From assembly GCA_019634415.1 (NCBI GenBank), contig JAHQVJ010000029.1, positions 1 through 58,897 of the forward strand: a DNA stretch of 58,897 nt, written 5' to 3'. This document shows positions 26,618 through 35,100 of the stretch, one piece after another. This stretch comes from Myxococcales bacterium (GTDB taxonomy: Bacteria; Myxococcota_A; UBA796; GCA-2862545). Position 1 is the first letter of the stretch. Every line of letters starts with the position of its first letter. A model generated the notes under the pieces. That model saw nothing but the letters and a program-made list of their open reading frames with translations. It made no database searches and was not told the DNA's origin. The translations under genes were made by a program, and so were the position numbers.

Positions 26618-28554
26618 TGTTCTCCGTGCATTCCGCGCTTGAGGAGGGGGGAGAGGGCGAGCAGCACCACCGCGGCCAGGAGCGCGGCGATGGCGATGCT
26701 CCCGAAGACGTTTCCGTACACCATCACGGTCTCGATCGGGGGAGGAATCACCGCAGCCTCGCCCGTGGCGCCCGACGAGCCCACCGAGGTGAACACCGCG
26801 ATGATGCCGCCGAGCAGGCCGGAGAATGCGGTGGCCAGGAACCACCCACCCATCATCGTGCTGACCATCTGAGCCGGAGACAGTCGCGTGATCATCGACA
26901 GTCCCACCGGAGACAGGCACAGCTCGCCGGTGGTGTGTAGCAGGTAGCCCAGCACCAGGTAGGGCACGCCCACCATTCCGCGAGGATCGTGGTTCGTCGC
27001 GCCGTACCACATCAGGCCGAAGCCCAGGCCCAGCTGCAGTAGCCCCAGGCTGAACTTCACGGGTGTGCTGGGCTCGAGCTTGCTCTGCGCCAGCCAGGAC
27101 CAGAGCAGCGACAGGGGAAGGCCGAACAGAAGGATGAAGATCGGGTTGGCCGACTGGAAGGTGGAGGCGGGGATGGGGGTGCCGCCGATCCCCATGCCCA
27201 CGTCCTCGGCGTCCACCACCCAGTCCACCTCGAGCGACTCGTCCTTGCGGGCTGCGTCCAGCACGTCGAGGGTGATCAGCTGGTCTTGGTTGCGGTAGCC
27301 CAGCTGCTCCTGCGTCATCTCGATGGTCAGGGTCTGCCCCACGTCTTGCTCGGTGAGGACGCGCTCTTCGTAGACCCGGTCCACGTTGCGATCGGTGAAG
27401 TTGTTCACCGAGCTTCCGCCTTGGTCGAAGAACGTCCAGAACAGCAGCGAGAAGCCCATGAGGGTCAGCGCCACGATCAGGCGCTGGCCCTCCACCGCGG
27501 GACGCCGCACGGCCTCGAAGAGGATGTAGGCCACGGCCAGCACGCCCGTGAGCAGCATGATGAGGCCCGTGGGCGTGCTGATCTCGGCGGCCACGGTGCC
27601 AGCGACGTTGACCAGCAAGCTGTCGCTGTCGGCCAGGGTCGCGATCATGGCGTCGGGGATCAGGGTCACCGTGCGGTTGGACCACAGCAGGAAGGCGCCG
27701 ATGGGCACCACCACCAGCGCGCCGAGGTAGGTCGCCACCTCGAGCGACACCCCGGGCACCACGGGTCGCTTCAGCAGCTCGGGATCGGGAGGGCCGCCCA
27801 CCTCCGGATCGAGGCCCTGCTTGCCCAGGGCCACGAAGGACAGCACCCCCGAGGCCACCAGGGCCAGGGCCACGAATCCGTTCACGACCAGCAGCAGCCA
27901 GCTCTCCTGCAGCCACACCATCGCGGCCGCCGTGGCCACGGCCCCAACCACGATGAGGATCCGGGCGGCCATCGTGGGCACCACGAAGACGGCCAAGCCC
28001 AGCAGCATGCCGATGGTGGCCAGGCCGAAGCCGAGGTGCCAGCCGTAGGTCTCGCCGACGTAGCCGCACAGCAGCGGGGCCATGGCTGCGCCCAGGTTGA
28101 TGCCCATGTAGAAGATGGTGAAGCCGCCGTCGCGCTCCGACGAGCCGGGGGCGTAGAGGGTGCCCACCATGCTCGAGATGTTGGGCTTGAAGAAGCCGTT
28201 GCCCACCACGAGCAGCGCCAGGGCCGTGTAGAAGGTGGGTGCTGTCTCGATGGTCATCAGGAGGTGGCCACCAGACATGAGCAGCCCGCCGAGCACCACG
28301 GCGCGCCTGGCGCCCAGCAGGCGGTCGGCGATCATGCCGCCGAAGAAGGGCGTCATGTAGACCAGCGCCGCGTAGGCGGCGTAGATCCGGTAGGCGTCGT
28401 CGTCGCCGTAGGCGAGGAAGCCCTTGAGCATGAAGAAGACGAGCAGCGCCCGCATGCCGTAGAAGGAGAAGCGCTCCCACATCTCCGCGAAGAACAGGGC
28501 GTACAGGCCGGTGGGATGACCCAGCAGCGTGGGCTGGGTGTCGGAGCTGCTCAC
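26614..28554 (-). CDS. POT/PTR-family proton-dependent oligopeptide transporter
   Basis: A 646-residue polytopic membrane protein. POT signatures are present: FFAEMWERFSFYGMRALLV with the ExxER-type motif in helix 1, FFGGMIADRLLGARRAV, GNGFFKPNISSMVG and FTIFYMGINLGA. Such carriers import di- and tripeptides with protons. A hydrophilic insertion of about 120 residues between late helices (near residue 390-510) is longer than in typical members. Start is a GTG. It is translationally coupled to the downstream sulfatase, an unusual pairing. Confidence 0.9.
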   Translation of the reverse strand: MSSSDTQPTLLGHPTGLYALFFAEMWERFSFYGMRALLVFFMLKGFLAYGDDDAYRIYAAYAALVYMTPFFGGMIADRLLGARRAVVLGGLLMSGGHLLMTIETAPTFYTALALLVVGNGFFKPNISSMVGTLYAPGSSERDGGFTIFYMGINLGAAMAPLLCGYVGETYGWHLGFGLATIGMLLGLAVFVVPTMAARILIVVGAVATAAAMVWLQESWLLLVVNGFVALALVASGVLSFVALGKQGLDPEVGGPPDPELLKRPVVPGVSLEVATYLGALVVVPIGAFLLWSNRTVTLIPDAMIATLADSDSLLVNVAGTVAAEISTPTGLIMLLTGVLAVAYILFEAVRRPAVEGQRLIVALTLMGFSLLFWTFFDQGGSSVNNFTDRNVDRVYEERVLTEQDVGQTLTIEMTQEQLGYRNQDQLITLDVLDAARKDESLEVDWVVDAEDVGMGIGGTPIPASTFQSANPIFILLFGLPLSLLWSWLAQSKLEPSTPVKFSLGLLQLGLGFGLMWYGATNHDPRGMVGVPYLVLGYLLHTTGELCLSPVGLSMITRLSPAQMVSTMMGGWFLATAFSGLLGGIIAVFTSVGSSGATGEAAVIPPPIETVMVYGNVFGSIAIAALLAAVVLLALSPLLKRGMHGEQ

Positions 28555-28647
28555 GGATGGGCCCCCTGGTGGCCGCCATGTGGTACCAGAAATCGGCGTC
28601 GTCCGCTCGGGAGAAGGAGGGGGAGGGCGCGAGGTTAAGAGGGCGAG

Positions 28648-28827
28648 ATGACCCCTTCGGATGCATCGAGGGCCCTCGAGGACCTGTCCCGCGAGCTCGA
28701 CCTGATCGTGTACAGCCTGGAGCGCCCTCTGGAAGACCGCGACCCCGTGCGGGAGCGGGCGGTGCTGCGTCGCAACCTGGAGCGCCTGCGCGAGCAGCTG
28801 GACGACCTGGCGCGCGCACTCGGGTGA
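28648..28827 (+). CDS. Small helical protein, 59 aa
   Basis: A short ORF beginning MTPSDASRALEDLSRELDLI and ending DDLARALG. The composition is strongly helical and charged, with leucines at heptad-like spacing, so a small coiled-coil or helical hairpin is likely. GAGGG lies just before the ATG. It lies between two minus-strand genes. Third-position GC is high, as in its neighbours. Function unknown. Confidence 0.5.
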   Translation: MTPSDASRALEDLSRELDLIVYSLERPLEDRDPVRERAVLRRNLERLREQLDDLARALG

Positions 28828-28839
28828 GGTCCGACTGCT

Positions 28840-29385
28840 TCAGGCGAGCCGCTCGAAGGACTCGGCCGCCGCTTCGGCCACGTCTGCGTCTTCGTCCTCG
28901 ATCCGCTCGGCCAACAGATCGAGCCATCGAGGGTCTCGGGTGTAGCGCATGGCGAGGACGGCCCCTCGTCTCACGGCGGCGTTCGTGCTGCCTGCACCCT
29001 CTTCCAGAAGGCGGATGATCTCGGCCGAACGCTCTGTCGTGTACCAGAGCCCGGCCCACACCAGACCGGCGTACCCCCTCGGTGAGCTCTCGGTGCCAAG
29101 GTGGTCGTTCGGGTTCACGGCACCCGGGACGACCGCGAGCATCGCGACCTCGAGCGCGCTGTCGTCGTCCTCGCTCGAGTCGAGGACCAGATAGTCCACG
29201 GCGGCCACGTGATCCTTGGTCCAGACGACCTCGCTGTCTCGGTCCTGGCTCCTGTAGTGGCGGCACTCGGGGTGGTTGGTGAACGGATCGAACTCGGTGG
29301 TGTGGGTGTAGGAGAATCCTTGCGTGGCAAGAGCACGGTCGATCGCGTCCACATCCGCAGTGGGCTTCAGGATCACCCTCCTCAT
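28840..29385 (-). CDS. HEAT-like protein, candidate immunity protein
   Basis: A 181-residue cytoplasmic protein. The first 110 residues are alpha/beta; the last 70 are two or more HEAT-like helical repeats (AVRRGAVLAMRYTRDPRWLD, DVAEAAAESFERLA). The ATG overlaps the stop of the 434-aa gene upstream (ATGA). Size, composition and tight coupling resemble immunity genes that follow toxin modules. That role is an inference from position. Confidence 0.5.
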   Translation of the reverse strand: MRRVILKPTADVDAIDRALATQGFSYTHTTEFDPFTNHPECRHYRSQDRDSEVVWTKDHVAAVDYLVLDSSEDDDSALEVAMLAVVPGAVNPNDHLGTESSPRGYAGLVWAGLWYTTERSAEIIRLLEEGAGSTNAAVRRGAVLAMRYTRDPRWLDLLAERIEDEDADVAEAAAESFERLA

Positions 29386-30686
29386 GAGTCCTCCGCGTCT
29401 GCCGTCGGCGCAGGTGGCAAGTCGTACCGTTGCCCCATCCCGAAGAATCCGTGTAGCACGTCCTGGATGAAGGCCTGCGCTCCCGTTCCCATGTCTCGTT
29501 GCAAGGTCATCTCGTCGACGGCCGCGTGGCCCTGCTCTCGCTGGGCCGTCAACCATCGATCCATGAGTACGACGAAACGAGATAGATGATCACTGGCTTG
29601 AGCCACGGGCGGAACCGTGGATCGCTGGAGGATTCGCACTGCCGCCTGATGGTCGTCCATCGTCGCGGGGAGCACCCCTCCGACCAACCCTACCTGAAGT
29701 GTCGTGGCCCGCGTGCTGCTCTGCTCTCCCCGGACTTGGGAGCCGCGGAACAGTGCAAGCGCTTCCTCCCACGACATTCGGCCAGACGCGATGAGGTCGG
29801 TGGTCATCGCCGCAAGTGCCATGTTCGTGGGGTCACGAATACCCTCCCGAGCGAACATGAGGTAGGCGACCTTCTGTAGGACTTCCCGAGCGCTGCGGTC
29901 CACCGTGGTCGGATCAGCCACACGGCCAGTCAACAGATCTCGCATAGTCGCCGCGAGTTGCGCATCGGACATCCCCGTGGATGCACGAATCTGGGCGATT
30001 TCTTGGTGCAAGCCATCGTATGCCTTTCCCGCCTTGGAGCCCCCTACGACCGGTTGAAGTGCAGTGGGGCCCTGCTCGAACGTGCCGAAGCGCTGGCGCA
30101 GGGTCGTGGACATGTCGAGCACGATCGCGTTGAGCAGACTCACGACCTTGGCTTTCGACTTGTAGTCGTTGGGAACCCGCATCTCGGCAATAGGATCGAT
30201 ATCGCTTCCGAAGCCGAGGATCCGAAGAAACTCGACGTGGTCGATCATGGGAGGACTGGCTCGGTCACCTTCGACAGCGACGATCCGCGGGATCCCGAGA
30301 TTGTCGGATATCTCCGTCGTCTGGCGACTGGACCGAGTAACGGCGTTGTCCGATTGGGTGCGATCACGTTGCATGGAAGTCGCTTTGAGATGCTCGGCAA
30401 GCTGGCGCAGCCCCTTGTACCAGCTGAGTACGTGGGGATTGAGCGCCTTGGGTCTGACCGAAAGACGCGGGTTCTCCGGGTCTGCTCGGTCGAGATGGTG
30501 GGAGCGGGTCAAGAGAGCCACGAGCTGATGATTCGTCTTGGTCGACCCAGGTTGTGCGTCTCGGAACTCCTTGATTGTGTCGAGTAGCGTGCGAGAGTCT
30601 CCTGCCTCGGACAACGGTGGGGGAACCACGTCCGACAGCTTCAGTGTGCGCAGCTCGTCAGTAGGCAGGCGAAGGATGCTGGCCAT
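29382..30686 (-). CDS. Orphan toxin-module-like protein, unknown
   Basis: A 434-residue, mainly helical protein without signal or membrane segment. The C-terminal 180 residues (SAREVLQKVAYLMFAREGI, NMALAAMTTDLIASGRMSW, LHGFFGMGQRYDLP) look like a folded domain I cannot name. The frame has no clear ribosome-binding site, and coding-looking sequence continues just upstream in this frame (DEGAILES before the Met) and then in other frames. It is therefore probably the 3' part of a broken larger gene. It lies downstream of the giant gene and is coupled to an immunity-like gene, which fits a displaced C-terminal toxin module. Confidence 0.5.
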   Translation of the reverse strand: MASILRLPTDELRTLKLSDVVPPPLSEAGDSRTLLDTIKEFRDAQPGSTKTNHQLVALLTRSHHLDRADPENPRLSVRPKALNPHVLSWYKGLRQLAEHLKATSMQRDRTQSDNAVTRSSRQTTEISDNLGIPRIVAVEGDRASPPMIDHVEFLRILGFGSDIDPIAEMRVPNDYKSKAKVVSLLNAIVLDMSTTLRQRFGTFEQGPTALQPVVGGSKAGKAYDGLHQEIAQIRASTGMSDAQLAATMRDLLTGRVADPTTVDRSAREVLQKVAYLMFAREGIRDPTNMALAAMTTDLIASGRMSWEEALALFRGSQVRGEQSSTRATTLQVGLVGGVLPATMDDHQAAVRILQRSTVPPVAQASDHLSRFVVLMDRWLTAQREQGHAAVDEMTLQRDMGTGAQAFIQDVLHGFFGMGQRYDLPPAPTADAEDS

Positions 30687-31440
30687 CGACTCCAGGATGG
30701 CGCCCTCGTCTGCGCTTCGGCCATGGGATCGGTGGTCCCATGTTCGTGGCCGATGGGTGGTGCAGTGCTGGTGGCCGTTGACATCGCGGCATCCAAGTCG
30801 CGTGCTGCGACCATCGCATCGGGGCTACCGCCCGTGAGCGCCCACAGATCCCCCAGCTCGGCGGACCGGTCCGCTGCGAGTGCCCTCACGGTATCGAGCA
30901 GCGGCAGACGGTCCGTGCCGCGTAGCGTCGCAGCCTTCGCGAACAGGGCTTCCGACATCGGAAGCTGGCCCAGGTCTGCCACCGCTCGCGCGATCTCCGG
31001 TCCCTGTGCCAGGGAAACCGTTCGCTCGAGCAAGGCTGTCTTTGCAGGTGTCAGGGGGCGAGATCGAGCGATCTGGACCGCCATCTGCCGTGCGCGGTCC
31101 GGAGCACTGCTGGCTACCTCCCCGAGTCGTCGCAGCACCTCGCCCGCCCCGGCGGCATCCGTCTTGCTCAAGACCTGGATGACCGCCCTGGACTGCTCCC
31201 GCCCGATGCCGTGGGCAGTCAGATGCCGCTGCGCCACGTTCGTGAGCAGGGCAGTCAGATCCCTGCCGGGCGCAGCTGGGATGCCCACGGCCCTGCTGCG
31301 ATGCGTTGCAGGGTGATCAAGGGCTGCGCGCCGACGCATTGTGCGACGGCCTGCACCTCCGCGCCGAGACGCTGTACCCGGACTGCCTCGATGGCTGATC
31401 GGACAGCTGACTCGACCCCTACTCGGAGGCAGGCACCGTC
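30641..31440 (-). pseudogene. Frameshifted 5' remnant of the orphan module
   Basis: Coding-looking sequence passes through three frames. Near 31260-31440 one frame reads VGVESAVRSAIEAVRVQRLG and stops at LRPAGI. From about 31260 a second frame (open to 30641) reads GRDLTALLTNVAQRHLTAHG and a helical repeat region (AGEVLRRLGEVASSAPDRARQ, ALFAKAATLRGTDRLPLLD). Near 30710 a third frame takes over and leads into the 434-aa gene. Two one-base changes would restore one ORF. The helical composition loosely resembles the exchanged C-terminal part of the giant protein. Confidence 0.45.
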
Positions 31441-31450
31441 AGCGTGTGCA

Positions 31451-31675
31451 CTAGGGTGTCTCCGTGGCGCGATCCACGCCCACCACCACGCTCTCGTCCC
31501 GGGCAGTCGCCAGCTCTGGGTCGTCAGGGACAGCGCGGGCGTCGACGTCTCGATGGGAGATCCGTCGCTGGATGTAGGGCGCTCGTCCGTAGTGGATGTG
31601 GTGCTACTGCAAGCGACGAAGGACAGACAGGATCACCCGCGCGGGCGGGCGCTCCACCACGGGGTTGCACCCCAT
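31451..31675 (-). pseudogene. Short ORF interrupted by an in-frame amber codon
   Basis: From the ATG at 31675 the frame reads MGCNPVVERPPARVILSVL to a TAG at 31604-31606, then continues HHIHYGRAPYIQRRISHRDV for 50 more codons to a second TAG at 31451. Both halves have gene-like composition. It may be a small gene broken by a stop mutation, in keeping with the decay around it. No family recognised. Confidence 0.3.
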
Positions 31676-31696
31676 CTCAGTCGCCAGTCGCGGCGG

Positions 31697-32080
31697 CTAC
31701 CATATCCAGTCGCCTGGCTCTTGGCTCAGCACGTCGACGATCTCGATGGAGACGTCCGGGAAGCGCTCGCGCACCTTGTCGATGTGGTCCTGGATCTCGT
31801 CGGTCTCCTCGTCCACCACTCGATCTGGATCCACCACCGTCGAGGCCACGTGGTCGCTTAGGTCTGCCAGACTCGAGGTGAACTCCAAGATGGCTCCGCC
31901 CAGATCTACGCTGGTCCACGATGATCCGCTGGCCGGCCCTACGCGGAAGCGCATGACCCGCTGGCCCCAAGGGCCGATCAGGTCGATACACGGCGCTCCG
32001 TCGACGAAGACGACGTAGGTGCGGCGTCGGGCGAAGGCTGCCAACGCCAGGACCTCTTGCTCTGTGGGCGGCTCGGACAT
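31697..32080 (-). CDS. Immunity-sized small protein after the giant gene
   Basis: A 127-residue acidic cytoplasmic protein (starts MSEPPTEQEVLALAAFARR, ends SQEPGDWIW) with beta strands (TYVVFVDGAPCIDLIG) and a charged helix. The ATG has AGGGGA upstream. It lies 53 nt after the stop of the giant toxin-like gene on the same strand, the usual place for a cognate immunity gene. I do not recognise the family. Confidence 0.5.
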   Translation of the reverse strand: MSEPPTEQEVLALAAFARRRTYVVFVDGAPCIDLIGPWGQRVMRFRVGPASGSSWTSVDLGGAILEFTSSLADLSDHVASTVVDPDRVVDEETDEIQDHIDKVRERFPDVSIEIVDVLSQEPGDWIW

Positions 32081-32133
32081 GATTCCCCTGCCTAACGTGC
32101 CGTTGACCTGTCGAGAGCCGAGTGGTGACGGCC

Positions 32134-35100
32134 TCAATCTCCATGCTCCTCGTCGCGCCTCGTGAGGACGTCGCGTAGCTGGCGCTGCATTTCGTCAACG
32201 GCCTCCGACAGGGCCTGACGGCGTTCGTCAGGACGACGGGTGCTACGAAGCCGCTCAAGCACACTTGCGTAGATCCCCGATGCCCAGGATCGGATATCCG
32301 TCAGCCCCCGGGTGGCAGCCTGCCAGGTCCGGCGTGTGAATCCGTCGCGAACGTCGCCGAGATCGGCACTGACCAGCTGAGTCGGTCGAGTCGGCGACAG
32401 CGCCAACAATCCACGAACTGCCTCGATGACGACGTCACCCTGCGTGACCTCTGGCCTCGCCTTCCCGCGGTTTCTGGCCTCTCCTTCGAACCGCTGGTCC
32501 GGATCCTCGGAGCCGACGACGTCGGAGACACGCAGGATGACGAACAGAGGGTTGTTGCTGCGAGCGGCCTCTCGGGCCACGTCCGCGGCCTCTTGCTCCA
32601 CCACGTCCAGCTGATTGGTGTAGGACCGAAGCCAGTCTGGCGTCTCTTGCAGAATGCTGTCCACCGCACCATGACGCCCTCCGAGGAGCACGCCATCCTC
32701 GATCGAGGTGCCTGTTCCCCTCGCTGTCAGCAATCGTTGAAGCACTGCAATCGCCTGGTTCTCGACACCACCCACCTCGCGCAGTGTGGCCGCGTTGGCA
32801 TCGCCGATGACGGACGGAGTGACCAGGTCGCCAGGTTGCAGTGACCGGTCGAGGGCCCCTGCCGTGCCGACAAATACGACGGGAATACTTGGTTCGTCGG
32901 CGTCGGACCGATGGGTGTTGAGCATGTGGAGGAACGCACCAGCACGGTCCGCGTAGAGGCCAGGCTCGATGCCACACACCACGACCAGCTTTCCGTTGAT
33001 CAGGTACCCGGTCCACTGGATGCTGTCGGTCTGGCCACGAATGACAGGCCGGCTGGCGGCATCCACATCCATGTCTGCGAACCGTCCTCCCGCCACGTTC
33101 CCGCCAAACTCCCCCGGGTTTCCGATGACCAGGACGTCGGGCTCCGTCGGGTGCGGGAGATCACTCCACTTCTTCGCTGCCTGCCTCTGGACGTCCGCAA
33201 AGAACGGCGCCATCGTCTGCGCTGGCGTGTAGTCGGGCTCCATCAGGATCTCGACCCGCTGCCGAAGCCGAGAGAGCGCAGCACCATCCTGGCTCGCATG
33301 CAGCAGATGAGACACCATCTCCCGTGGGTAGGCCCGCCCAGACAGCCCCTTGAAGACGAGGTAGGGCGTTCCATCCTCACCGATGGCCAAGAAGCGGCGG
33401 AAGTCGGTGGTCTCGTTGGTCGTCAGCTCGACCACGGATCGAATTCCCCTCGCAGCGAGATCGCTGTTCATCGCAGCGTCCGAGCTCGAGTAGATCAGTG
33501 AGCGCCACTCGGAGTCCACCGACACGACGGCATCCAAGACGATGTCGGACAGGTGCCGGCCGACATAGCCCCGAACTTCCTCGAGACGAGCCTCCGACGG
33601 TGCCTTGGACACTTCGGCCGCCACCGTCCTGAGGAGCTGGGCACCCTTGCCGGCTGTCATCCGCTGCGGATCGGGATCGGTAGGCTCCACGTGGGTGCGC
33701 GGCGCCAAGAGAATCGCGGTAGCCGCCAGAGCGACGTCCGTTGGAAGGAAGTGTGCGGAGGGCTGTCTGAGCGCTTGATCGATTGCCGCATACTCGACGC
33801 CCCGGCGCAGCAGCGACTGCAGGATCTCCTTCGCTCGCACCTCGTCGCCGCCGACCAGCCGAGCCGAGATCTCGGCTGCCGTCTCGTCGAAGGTACTGCG
33901 TGCATCGGTCACGCTCCTTTCCAGACGATCGAGCAAAGCGGCCCGCTTGGCAGCTATGTCGCCCCCCTCGTCGAGGAATGCTCGCCGCGCCCTGCCGAGG
34001 GGCGCCCCCACCTCGGCGGCTTCGGCCAGCAGAACGGCCAGTCTGCGCTGACTGGGTGGATCGGCGTCCACGAACAGATCCGTCAGACGACCTCGTCGCC
34101 GCTCCCGATCCACTGACGCATCGTTGACTGCTTCGGCTGCCGTGGCGAGATCCACCATCCGCAGAGAGGGCTCTGACGCCACGAAGCGGTCGATGTCCGC
34201 GCTGCCCAGGCGCCGAAGGGTCTCGGCGGCCGCGGCTTGCGCATCGGCGCTGCCGTGAAGCACGTCGTCGACGGCTCGGAGCAGCGTCGAACGATCGGCG
34301 AAGTCGATGTCCTGTCCACGGAGGAGCTCGATCACCTCACGACCGCGGGGATGTGCGAACGTACGCTCGACAATGTCCAACAGATGCGGTTGATCGGTGG
34401 GCGAGCTCCGAATCACCCCGGCGACGAGCCAAGTGGCGGAATCGCCGACACTTCCGTCTCCACCTGCTCGAATGGCCTGTTCGACGAGGCGAGAGGCTCG
34501 CTCCCTCGAAGGAGATGGGACGTCACCTCCCTCCGCCAACATCCCGAACCGGCGCACGGCATCAGCGGGCTCCATCGATCCCCTCGCGAGCTGGGCTGCC
34601 AACGCATGGCTCGCCAGCGGGGAGGACAGCAGCGCGGAGATCTCCCTGCGCAACGGGGCACTCGCCTCGAGAGCGGACTGACCGCCGGTGAGCCATCGTT
34701 CGACGATCTCGACTCGCTCGGCGCCCATAGCGTTGCGCACAGCTACGCTCGGGCCGAGGTCGTCGACGTCGGGGGCTCGCTCTGTTGCTGGGCCCTCGGA
34801 CTCCATGAACAGCCGGGCCGGCTGCGCCAGGTAGTCGGGCTCCGTGCCGCGGCCCATGCCGATCATCAGCTGGCGGAAGGGTCCCAGCGCGGCCAGCTCC
34901 GCCTGCCGTGTCTCGAGCCCCCGCAGCCGCGCCGTCACCACCGCGATCTGGCCATCCAGGCGGGCGTTGGGCACCGACGCGCGCTCTCGGCGCAGATCCG
35001 CCAGCATGGTGCGCTGAGCGTCGATCTCCAGCGCCACCTGGTGGCGGTGCGCGTCCACCCGCTGAGCCAGCGACAGCTCGTCCCAGCGACCGGCCACCTC

